Origin: Malus domestica
Taxonomy: Eukaryota; Streptophyta; Magnoliopsida; Rosales; Rosaceae
Reading direction: 5' to 3'
NCBI RefSeq assembly: GCF_042453785.1
Contig: NC_091668.1
Span: 1,247,501-1,311,500 of the forward strand
Length of the DNA: 64,000 nt
A program made the position numbers and the translations under genes. Below, in pieces: positions 32,901 to 43,241 of the stretch. Every line of letters begins with the position of its first letter. Position 1 is the stretch's first letter. The notes below the pieces were generated by a model. That model was given only the letters and a program-made list of their open reading frames with translations, was not told the DNA's origin and did no database searches.

Positions 32901-35900
32901 AGATCATGCAGTGAGAAATAATAATCTGCAATGCGGTCTGGAAGTCAAAAAGAAAATCATTGTCATAGGTGCTGGTCCTGCTGGATTAACTGCTGCACGC
33001 CACTTACAACGTCAGGGCTTTTCAGTCACTATATTGGAAGCTAGGAGTAGGATAGGGGGCCGTGTTTATACAGACAGGTCATCTCTATCAGTTCCTGTGG
33101 ATCTTGGTGCTAGCATTATAACTGGTGTTGAGGCTGATTGGGCAACTGAAAGACGACCAGACCCCTCCTCTTTGGTTTGTGCTCAGCTGGGCCTTGAGTT
33201 GACTGTCTTAAACAGTGATTGCCCTCTTTATGACATTGCAACAGGTGAAAAGGTTCCTGCAGATCTGGATGAAGCATTGGAAGCAGAGTTCAACAGCCTT
33301 CTCGATGACATGGTATTGCTTGTTGCAAAGGAGGGAGAACAGACAAGAATGTCCCTCGAGGAAGGTTTGGAATATGCCCTCAAGAGGCGTCGTATGGCAA
33401 AAACAGGGACTAGTATTGAAGCGAAAGAACTGAATGGTTTAATGGATGGTTTCATTGATGCCAAAAAAAGTATTGATAGAGCTGAAGAAAGTTGTCAAAA
33501 GCAAGAGCTTTTGAGCCCTCTTGAGAGGAGGGTCATGGATTGGCATTTTGCCAATTTGGAATATGGTTGTGCTACTCTGCTGAAGGAGGTATCTCTCCCC
33601 AACTGGAACCAGGATGATGTTTATGGTGGCTTTGGAGGAGCTCACTGCATGATTAAAGGGGGTTATAGCACTGTTATTGAGTCTCTTGGAGAAGGACTTC
33701 AAATTCGCTTGAATCATGTAGTAACTGATGTTTCATATGGCACCAAGGATGCTGGATTGAATACTAACCCGTGTAACAAAGTCAAGGTTTCCACATCTAA
33801 TGGCAACGATTTTTCGGGAGATGCAGTCTTGGTAACAGTACCTCTTGGTTGCTTAAAAGCAGAAACTATCAAATTTTCCCCACCGTTACCCCACTGGAAA
33901 CATTCTTCCATCCTGCGACTTGGGTTTGGAGTTCTTAATAAAGTAGTTTTGGAATTTCCGGATGTCTTTTGGGATGACTCTGTGGATTACTTTGGAGCAA
34001 CTGCTGAGGAAACAGACCTGAGGGGCCAGTGCTTTATGTTCTGGAATGTCAAGAAAACCGTTGGGGCTCCTGTTCTTATAGCTTTAGTGGTTGGTAAGGC
34101 AGCTATAGATGGGCAAAAGATGAGCCCTTCTGAACATGTTAACCATGCTTTAGCGGTACTTCGTAAATTGTTTGGAGAGGCTTCAGTACCTGATCCTGTT
34201 GCATCAGTTGTGACAGATTGGGGTAGGGATCCTTTCAGCTATGGTGCCTACTCATATGTTGCTGTTGGAGCTTCGGGGGAAGATTATGATATACTAGGGA
34301 GACCTGTTGAGAACTGCCTATTTTTTGCTGGTGAAGCTACCTGCAAGGAGCATCCTGACACTGTTGGTGGTGCGATGATGAGTGGCCTTCGGGAGGCAGT
34401 GCGTATAATTGACATACTTACTACTGGAAATGATTACACAGCAGAAGCAGAGGCAATTGCGGGTATTCAGAGACAATCAGATTCTGAAAGGGATGAAGTT
34501 AGAGACATGACAAGGAGACTTGATGCAGTTGAACTTTCAAATGTCCTTTACAAGAACAAGGAGGCCCTACTCCAGGACATGTTCTTTAATGCAAAGACCA
34601 CTAAAGGAAGGTTGCATCTGGCCAAAGAGTTATTAAGTCTTCCCGCTGAAACGTTGAAGTCCTTTGCTGGCACCAAAGAAGGGCTGACTATTCTCAACTT
34701 GTGGATACTGGTAACCCTGCATTATATTTATCAATCATTCAATCAATATGAATTCACAATATGTTCACACACACACACACATATTTTTTTTTTTTTGTTG
34801 ATAGCATCCAATTAGCCGACCCCACTTAGTGGGAAAAGGCTTTGTTGTTGTTGTTGATAGCATCCAATGTTTGCTTTCTTAGAATTTTTTTTTTTTCTGT
34901 ACAACAGGACTCGATGGGGAAGGCTGGGACTCAACTCTTGCGGCATTGTGTTCGGCTCCTTGTGCTTGTTTCAACAGACCTACTGGCTGTGCGCTTGTCT
35001 GGTATTGTCTTCTTATTTCTCGATCTTTATCTACTGGCATTCCTATGTGCATTAATGTGTATCATTAGAATGTGTTTCTTTAAAATTAGTTGATCTCTCT
35101 GTTTTCTGGTGTAGGCATTGGGAAGACTGTAAGAGAAAAAGTTTGTGTACATACGAGCCGTGATATACGTGCCATAGCAAGTCAGCTGGTTAATGTGTGG
35201 CTTGAAGTTTTTCGCAAGGAAAAAGCTTCCAATGGTGCATTGAAGTTGTCAAGGCAAGCAACTGCTGCAGATGCATGGAAGAGAAAAACAATTAGAGATC
35301 CATCTTCTAGTAAGCCACCTCTACACACATTTCATTGTGGTTTGGAGCACAAAGGAAGCTTACAGGATTCAGCATCCACCGCAAGCCATTTGCCTTTGAA
35401 TGCAAATGGTAAGAAAGTGAATGGCAAATCCATTAAGGGTGAAACAGCAAATTCCTCAAAATCAGAGATCAATTCATCAAGGTTTCGTGGTTCAACAGGC
35501 AGGCCACATTCTGAGCTAAAGGAGATTGACGTTGCTGTGACAGAAGCAGAACGAGCTGCCATTGCTGCTGCTGAAGCAGCCCGTGCAGCAGCACTTGCAG
35601 CTGCCGAGGTTTGTTTCTCTCGTTACTCTACTCAATTTAGTGTGAATAGTAATGCCGCTCCCCTTCCTATTTGTGCCATTTTGTTCCACAAGAATTTAGT
35701 TATTGTTGTCCATTGCAGGCATATGCATCTTCAGAAGCCAAGAGCAGTACACTGCTTCAGCTTCCCAAGATTCCCTCATTTCATAAGTTTGCTCGACGGG
35801 AGCAGTACCCTCAAATGGATGAGTATGATTTGAGGAGGAAGTGGTCTGGTGGTGTTTTGGGTAGACAAGATTGTGTATCAGAAATAGACTCCAGGAACTG

Positions 35901-37113
35901 CAAAGTTAGGGACTGGTCAGTTGATTTCTCTGCTGCTTGCGTCAATATTGATAGTTCAAGAATGTCAGTCGATAACCTCTCGCAGCGGAGCAATCCAAAT
36001 GAGACTGCTAGTCAAACGAATTTCAGAGAGCACTCAGGAGAGAGTGCTGCTGTCGACAGCAGTATTTATACAAGAGCATGGGTTGATACAGCTGGTAGTG
36101 CCGGGATAAAGGATTATCATGCCATTGAGATGTGGCAATCTCAAGCAGCTGCAGCAGACCCTGATTTTTTCCATTCAGCACCATATATAAATGACGAGGA
36201 AGATTCAAATACGACTTCGAGAAAACACAGCTGGAAGAATGAAGGACCTGTAAATGAGAGCTCTGTTTCCCAAGTTACCATGAACAAGGAGTCGTTAAAA
36301 AGTCATCATCGAGGAGCAGATAATATTAAGCAGGCTGTTGTCGATTATGTGGCTTCATTGCTTATGCCCCTTTATAAAGCTAAAAAAATAGATAGAGAGG
36401 GATACAAGTCAATCATGAAGAAAAGTGCTACCAAGGTTAGTAATTTTTCATTTATCCTTCCTGTCATACTAAACAGAAAATATACCATGCTTTCCAGTAA
36501 AAAACTGTTTCGATTTTGTTGAACTCAGTTTTGCAACTATTCCCATTCCTTTGTTTTTCTTTAGTCTTAAATTTTTGGGGAATTCAATTTTCAGGTCATG
36601 GAGCTGGCCACAGACTCAGAAAAAGCAATGGCTGTTTCTGAGTTTCTTGATTTCAAGCGCAGGAACAAGGTATTCTTCCATTTTGTGTTTGTTATAAAGT
36701 GTCATATATGTCTTTCCATGCTTACTTTAATGAGTTTTTTTAAGCTGTCAAAAGTGATTTCCTGGCTGACATTTGAACTATTTTCCAACAAAGATTGGCT
36801 TTCTTCACCTGAACGAGCAAAAATAAAATATTGTTGGCAACTTGGAATTTGTGTGCATGCTCTCTTGAACTTTTTGTTACTGTACATCAATTTCACCAAG
36901 GAATGAACAGAAGTTTTTTCATTAAGTACAGGATAGCATGTACAAAATTTTTGCCCGGTAATGAACAGAAGTTTTTTCTTTAATATATGATGGAGTGACA
37001 TTAGTTTCTTCTTACCAAGTTTCTCTTCAATGCTTTAAAAACTGCAGATCCGTGCATTTGTGGATACATTGATTGAGAGGCACATGGCAGCAAAGCCCAC
37101 AATGAAATCTTGA
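29950..37113 (+). CDS. LDL3: LSD1-like histone H3K4 demethylase LDL3
   Basis: Eight coding exons: 29950-31787, 32134-32275, 32434-34710, 34908-35001, 35115-35608, 35719-36435, 36595-36669 and 37048-37113, totalling 1900 residues. Order: a long acidic, disordered N-terminus (1-590); a SWIRM domain (about 600-675, including YAFLDLSGYINIG); a flavin amine-oxidase domain (about 835-1330) with the FAD-binding GAGPAG at 839-844 and the C-terminal FAD contact GEATCKEHPDTVGG near 1292; and a long plant-type tail. The tail has an Ala-rich helix (about 1595-1615) and ends in a helical region near 1820-1895 that resembles the SRI domain, which binds the phosphorylated RNA polymerase II tail. Arabidopsis LDL3 removes H3K4me2 in the nucleus. 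The start is the first in-frame ATG with a second Met four codons later. Intron 3 carries a tiny LINE tail. Alternative exons were not excluded. Confidence 0.92.
34813..34855 (+). mobile_element. 43-bp RTE-type LINE 3' tail in LDL3 intron 3
   Basis: TAGCCGACCCCACTTAGTGG through a GTT repeat is the recurring 3' end of plant RTE-like LINEs. It is bounded by perfect 13-bp duplications, GATAGCATCCAAT (34,800-34,812 and 34,856-34,868). This is an extreme 5' truncation of a target-primed insertion. Confidence 0.85.
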
Positions 37114-38899
37114 TGGTCCCTTGGGTTGATTGGCCTGTGTTTGTGCATGGACTTCTGTAGTTCCTGGATGAATTTACAGAGTAAGCTTGGAAGTGGTGGC
37201 TCACAGATAGAATCAAATCGGATCTTCTTAATGGAACTGCCAACAAGCACTTCAGTGATTTAGAAGGAGCAATGGTAGAAAGGGCACGTTTGTTGCCTGT
37301 TGAACCGGGCATCGTGAAATGCAATTATGTTTGGTCAGTGCAACAGGGACAACCATTTTGGATGCAAATGGAAGTATAATGAATTCTCTCAAAGCAGGTT
37401 GCTTTGTCCGTTTCAATTACATGCATCAACTTGGTATGGAGATGATAGCAGATTGCACGAAGAAGTTGGCTTGTCATATCCTATTTTTCATTCAGGGATC
37501 CTCAACGAGGAGAAACTAATTCCTGACTTTTTTCTTTTATCATTATTTCCTATGTGTACAGAGTAGGATTGTGTTAGTCAACAAGAATACAGAACATTTT
37601 TCCATGGTGGCCAAAGTACTTTAATCTGATATGGTTACTCTTTTGGTTATACAGAAACCACTAACTTCATATTTCCTCTCCATTAAATTGAACGGAGTTG
37701 CATATTTCTCTATTGGCAGACAAAGGGATGAAATATGTGCTTTCTGAACTTTTTTACCTCTTTGATTGTGCCTTGTGTGGGGAGGCTTTTTCATGTATGA
37801 TGTGTTCTAATAATTTCAACTTCTTGTTCCAGCTTCCAAATTAGTGATTCATGTCAAAGCATACGTGTAAATTTGTAATAGCGGTATTACATTGAAATCC
37901 AGAAAATAAGCGCAGGTATATTTTGTAATAGATGTTCTGTTATACATCTAAAACTATGCATACAGAAGTTGTATTCAGTTTTAGCTTCAATTATGGTTGG
38001 ATTGCGTGATGAAATGCCAGGTTTGATCCATCATGTTGAAATTGCCTTTGCTTTCACTTCTACTGTTTTTAGTCTCTGATTACATTACACCTCTATTTGA
38101 TTGTTGCTAGGCCGGGACAGATATCTTTGGCTGCTCAGAAGAAGCGAGAGGTATGCACTCTAGCCTCTATATCTCCGCATTTGTTGATTCTAATATGTTT
38201 TGAAGATTGATCAACCCTTACCTGATTGATGTTCAATATGCCAAACTGTTGGCAGATTCCATGACATGAGATGGATTAGGCTAATACATGTGTTTGTTTT
38301 AACATATTACATGTTCTTTTGCCCGACATTTGGATTGAGTTTTGCGTAGTTGTGATTCCTAATATCTTATAGGGCAGTACCGCCTCCATACGTTTGTGTT
38401 TTATACAGCTTTGACAATTGGCATGAACTTTTTCTTGAATGACATCAACCCTAGTTTATTCGAAAGTTGGTAATGGTATCCATTCCATTTGAGTGATTAG
38501 CATTACCAAGTAGTGGAAGATATCAGATTTAACCATTCTCTTTTCCTAAATTACTGGGATGAGGGTTCAAATGATGCCGAACATTTGAAATTTTCCATAT
38601 GCACTGTCCGTGTCCAATGATTTCGAGATGAATTCTTTGTTACTGTCTTTTAATTGCTTATGTGATGTTTTAATACTGTTAGGCAAAAATATGCAACTGC
38701 AGAACATTTGGCAAACTAAAGAAATGGCCAAAATTCCAATGTACTTGGTACTTGCTGTTATGTTGCAGGGAATTTTCTCCCTCCAGAGGAGTTTAACGGA
38801 CCGTTTGCATGCAAGTTTTTTAGTTTCTTATGCTGGTTCCACCCTTGTGAAAGGACAAATGATTTATGCACCGTTTTTCTTCCTCACGTTTTTCCTTTT

Positions 38900-39226
38900 G
38901 GCTTTTTAGCCAAAATAATCTCTTAAGCTTGCCATAATTCCTCATTTTGATTTTTGAGATTTAAAATCATCAGAAGTGGTTTATGAGATTGTCCACCGTC
39001 GATCATTTTGGTTTTTCTGTGAAAAATTATCGTCAAATTGAAGAAATTACCATTTCAAGTGGAGGGGTTGATTTGACAAAAGTACCCTCAATTTATCAGA
39101 TTTTTCACGGAATGACCAAAATGATTAATAGTGAATAATCTCAGCGACGATTCCTATCGATTTTAAATCTCCAACGCTAAAGGAAGGAGTTACACAATTT
39201 TAGGGACTGTTTTGACTAAAAAGCTC
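38900..39226. mobile_element. MULE-type MITE, copy 1
   Basis: Starts GGCTTTTTAGCCAAAAT and ends in the inverse TTGACTAAAAAGCTCC, with matching inner arms (TTTTTCTGTGAAAAATTATC against GATTTTTCACGG). It is related over its length to the element at 41,635-41,987 on the other side of VHA-c. Confidence 0.75.
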
Positions 39227-39407
39227 CTTTTTTTTTCCTTCTAATAATTGGATTAAACAAATCAGAGAGAGAGTCAAGGATCATAAGTAAGAGAGGTTTT
39301 GCAAATGCAGAAGATGAAAAAGGGTATGCATAAGCCATTTTCGAAGGTACAGTTTGTTTTTCTTTATAAGACGATATTCTATTTTTGAGTGAATCAAAAT
39401 AAATTAG

Positions 39408-39560
39408 GAAAACTAATGAAAAAGGCTTGAAAACATTGAGTTTTAATGATAAGGACAAAATAAAGGGTAAAGTGAATAGTATCAGGATTGATTTTTTAGT
39501 GTAAAAATGTGGTTTTTCGTTAAAGTGAACAGTACCGGATGCTTTTTGTTAAAGTTCTCA
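39408..39560. mobile_element. Recurrent AT-rich MITE, copy 1
   Basis: Runs from AAAACTAATGAAAAAGGCTT to TTTTTGTTAAAGTTC. Similar copies lie at 49,391-49,540 and 54,796-54,938, and an inverted one at 47,345-47,480. It is non-coding. I recall this family as very common in apple and pear. Confidence 0.65.
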
Positions 39561-39878
39561 AATAAATTTTGATAGATTAATCGTTAAATTAGTCATCAAC
39601 GAAGTTTAAATTCATGTCGTCATGTAAAAGACGTTTTATTTTAAATTACTCTAATTACGGGAATAACAGAAGGCCCAAAGTATTGTACACGCACATCTTG
39701 TCAACTCGTGACTCCTCTAAATCCCGGGGTATAAACGTAATAACATACTCATACCGATTGAGGCTGAGATCGAAAGTCGAAACACGCACGCTTAAAGGCA
39801 TTCAAGGAGAAGAGAAGGAAACCAAATCCATCAGAAGCCAGATCCGATCAAAGAATATCTGTCCGTTGATCGAGCAGA

Positions 39879-41223
39879 ATGTCTTCTACAACCTTCAGCG
39901 GCGATGAAACGGCACCGTTCTTCGGGTTCCTCGGCGCCGCCGCGGCCCTCGTCTTCTCCTGTACGTTCCGATTCGATCCAGATCTAACCGCCTAGGGTTT
40001 GGTCGGTGCGGATGTAGGGATTTTGATCGGGTTTTGTGTGTTTTTCAGGCATGGGAGCTGCGTACGGGACGGCGAAGAGCGGAGTAGGAGTGGCGTCGAT
40101 GGGTGTGATGAGGCCGGAGCTGGTGATGAAGTCGATCGTGCCGGTGGTTATGGCGGGAGTGTTGGGTATTTACGGACTTATCATCGCCGTTATCATCAGT
40201 ACCGGTATCAATCCCAAGGCCAAACCCTATTACCTTTTCGATGGCTATGCTCATCTTTCCTCTGGTCTAGCTTGTGGCCTTGCTGGTCTCTCTGCCGGTA
40301 TGGCTATCGGCATTGTCGGTGATGCCGGTGTTAGGTAATATCTCTCGTTTTGCTTTCGGAGTTTTCGCATTTTCAGTCTCGGTTTTACACTGCTTCAATT
40401 TGATTTAAGATTTTTTTGTTATCATTTTGCGATTTTAATCTGAAACTGATTGTATAAATTGCAATACCACATCGATTGGATTGTTTAAGAATCAAGTTTT
40501 CTTGGCGTAATTATTGTTTCTAACTAGATAGAGAGTGAACATCGATTTGATTGTTTGAGAACCGAGTTTTCTGCGGCGTCTTGTCCTTGATTTATTATGG
40601 GCTTTGACATATAAGGGATTCTTAACATTGCATTTGAGAAAAAAATTCAAACCCTATATTTATTTTTTTGAATACATCGATATTTTTACACTAAGGTGAG
40701 GGGGTTAGGCTAAGTCACACAATGGGCAACCTAATTTGGTATCGAATTCACCGTCCATGAGATTTGACCCTAAAACCTCTCACTTCCAAGTGAAGAGGAA
40801 TACCACCAGACCGTAGTCCTGAATGGCTCAAACCCAATACTTTTAAAGAATACTGTGCTGACTTTCCTATGGAAGACGGCCATCAAAGGAATATTGCAGC
40901 TAAGAATCAGTTAGAGCTCTTTAAGTGTTATTGCATAGAACCTATAATCGTCGGTGTTTTTATTTCCCTAATGATCTAAAAATATAATGCTCTTCATTCT
41001 AGTTGTAGGCCAGTGTGTGGTTACTCGTATTTGGTGTCGTGTTGCCGTTTGATTGAGAGTTTTCTCTGATTTCATTTTGGTGTTATGCAGAGCCAATGCA
41101 CAACAGCCAAAGCTTTTCGTTGGGATGATCCTCATTCTCATTTTTGCTGAAGCGCTTGCTCTGTACGGTCTGATTGTTGGTATCATTCTCTCTTCCCGAT
41201 CGGGGCAGTCAAGAGCTGACTAG
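39879..41223 (+). CDS. VHA-c: V-type H+-ATPase 16 kDa proteolipid subunit c
   Basis: Three exons, 39879-39960, 40049-40334 and 41091-41223, encode 166 residues, the usual length for this subunit. The protein is four transmembrane helices in two homologous halves. The proton-carrying Glu is Glu143 in helix 4 ([13 protein letters not shown]). Copies of this subunit form the membrane rotor ring of the V-ATPase, which acidifies the vacuole, Golgi and endosomes. The sequence is nearly invariant in plants ([19 protein letters not shown]), so the exon calls are firm. The start, [17 protein letters not shown], matches the family. Intron 2 contains a SINE copy. The gene is bracketed by two related MITEs. 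Confidence 0.96.
40665..40830 (-). mobile_element. tRNA-derived SINE copy C in VHA-c intron 2
   Basis: On the minus strand it starts AGGACTACGGTCTGGTGGTA, with a box-A-like segment, then TGGAAGTGAGAGGTTTTAGG and a worn box B. It is the best preserved of the four copies. Confidence 0.65.
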
Positions 41224-41634
41224 AAGGTGTGCTTGGCGGCGTTTGCGGTTGCTGCTATTCATCGAGAACTACTTTACTGTTGGTTAAACTTGTAAGTTTT
41301 GTTTCGGTGGTGCAGTGCGGATTCTTGTATGGTGTGATTGATGTGTTCTACCAGGTCGATTTGTTCAAGATTTATATAGCATGTATCATTGTGTTTAGTA
41401 CGTTCGTTCTTATTTTAGTTGTGGATGTGTTGGCCGGCAGTTATGTGTTGCAATACCGAGTTACTGGAACGGTCCGTTAAGTATTTTGAGTTTGGTTTAT
41501 GAAGGTGAAATAATTTGAGGAATCCAACACAAGTGTTTTGGTTGACCTTAGGGCTCGTTTGGGCGTTTGATTTATTATAGTCAAAGAATAGTGAAAGTAG
41601 AGGTAAATGATTTTCATTTTGGGGTGATTAGAAA

Positions 41635-41987
41635 GGCTTTTCCATCAAAATGGTCCTTGAGATGGATATAATTCATCATTTTGATTTCACAATGAAAATT
41701 GATAGAAGTGCTTATAGAGATTGTCCGTCGAAAATCATTTTATCATTGCGGAAAAAAATTGTCAATATTCTTGTTAAGGTGAGGGGTTGGTTTGACAAAA
41801 ATACTTTTAAAAATGTGATCACATGGTCTTTCACATGACAATTTAACGAAGATATTAAAAGATTTTTTACGAATTGACCAAATTGATCTACAATGAATAG
41901 ATTCAGAGATCATTTCTATCGAATTTCATTATGAAGGGTGAAAGTGAGAGTTGTGCCAATTATGAGCACTATTTTGAATAAAAAGCC
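41635..41987. mobile_element. MULE-type MITE, copy 2
   Basis: Begins GGCTTTTCCATCAAAATGG and ends TTTGAATAAAAAGCC. It is flanked by a perfect 9-bp duplication, GATTAGAAA (41,626-41,634 and 41,988-41,996), which is the Mutator signature. It is related to the element at 38,900-39,226. Confidence 0.88.
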
Positions 41988-42354
41988 GATTAGAAATGAT
42001 TAGGTATATGGAAACATTTCCATAACAATCCTATTATTTTAGTGAGTAATTTAACTTCTGTTCGATGATAGAGGCTAAACAAGTCCTTTGTTTCTCTAAA
42101 CTGGATTGGATTGGATAATTCAATATGCTTACGGTTTTACTCATCGTATAAACTTACACTTTGTAATACCGGCAAATTGCAAAGGATTATAATGGATAAG
42201 TATCTTTCATATCTAATTCTTTTCGTGGATAAATTTCCACCTTTGCTTTCACATACACCTAGAATTATACATTTGGCTTTGAATGGTTATTTGGCCATCA
42301 ATATCGTTATTTGGCTATCAATAGGGGTTTTCTAAATTTATTTCTTGAGACTAA

Positions 42355-42690
42355 TTCACTTCAGATTGTAGAGCCTTTGGGGAAATTCCACTCTCAATTT
42401 GTCAACAGTTGGGCAAATTGTGGAGGACATCAAAGCACTACTCCATTCAATCACTGAAGCTACTGTTACCCATACTCGCCGCAATGCAAACTCTATTGCT
42501 TATTGTCTAGCACTAGCACGGATTGGCATGTCTTTGTCTCAAGGTTGTGAATGGAATGGTTCTCCTCCAAGCGTTATTATTGACTTTGCTTGTAGAAGAA
42601 CGTGTATGGCGTTGATTCATAAATTGTACGATGTATTATTTTTTTTTTATGAAATAAAATATACTATCGTATTTTTTCAAAAAACAAATC
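42355..42690 (+). mobile_element. 3' end of an L1-type LINE (RNase H-like part)
   Basis: Translation gives VGQIVEDIKALLHSITEATV, then HTRRNANSIAYCLA and GCEWNGSPPSVIID, the C-terminal RNase H-like pattern of plant LINE or LINE-derived proteins. The following ATGAAATAAAATATACTATC and T/A-rich end fit a LINE 3' terminus. It is heavily truncated, and the upstream part is out of frame. Confidence 0.6.
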
Positions 42691-43241
42691 ACTGAACGCT
42701 CATGTTTAATAAAAGATTTTAAATAAAGTCTTCTGATATTTCTTGAGTAAGAATAATATTTTCATTTAAAATTCAGTTTTTGTCTCAAACAGTCATCGAA
42801 ATTAACTTCCCACGTCAAGTTTTTCTCTAAAATTAAAAACTAATCAATATAATATCTAAATATGAGTGCCGCACTTTAATATCGTCATTCCGTTATATTT
42901 CGACTAATGTGCTGATGTGCCTCTACAATAAAAACAAGATATCGTGTTTGAACTTGGAAAGCTTGAATGGTCGCTTGGCGAGGAAGTTGCTTGTTGATTA
43001 AGTTCCTGTTTCGCGTGGGCCCCACAAGGCCGAAATTTACGTAATCGCCAACGTATTTACTCGAATCACCGTCAAAGCTGACGACTGATCGGGAATTTAT
43101 TTAACACGTGTCCCTAGTAGTCGCCTTCCGTCGGAGCCAAAAAAGCGCGAAACATTGGCAGGGAATCGGCGTATATATAAATAATCGTCGGTTACTAATC
43201 GCAGCCAAAAATCAAAGCTTCCATTTTTGTGTTGAAAGCGT

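Larger units (their letters stand above)
37114..39878. other. Spacer between LDL3 and VHA-c
   Basis: The first part is likely LDL3 3' UTR. No second gene is supported. It contains a MULE-type MITE (38,900-39,226) and a copy of the recurrent AT-rich MITE family (39,408-39,560). The last ~200 bp before 39,879 are probably the VHA-c 5' UTR and promoter. Confidence 0.6.
41224..43241. other. Spacer between VHA-c and the alpha/beta hydrolase
   Basis: Contains VHA-c 3' UTR, a MULE-type MITE (41,635-41,987) inserted in sequence starting GGGCTCGTTTGGGC that may be an older MITE (41,549-42,078), and the 3' end of an L1-type LINE (42,355-42,690). No intact gene is seen. Confidence 0.6.

Noticed and set aside
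36598-36906. 102-residue frame downstream of LDL3 exon 7
   Set aside because: Only the first 24 codons are exon 7; the rest is read-through of the intron past a good GT donor at 36,670.
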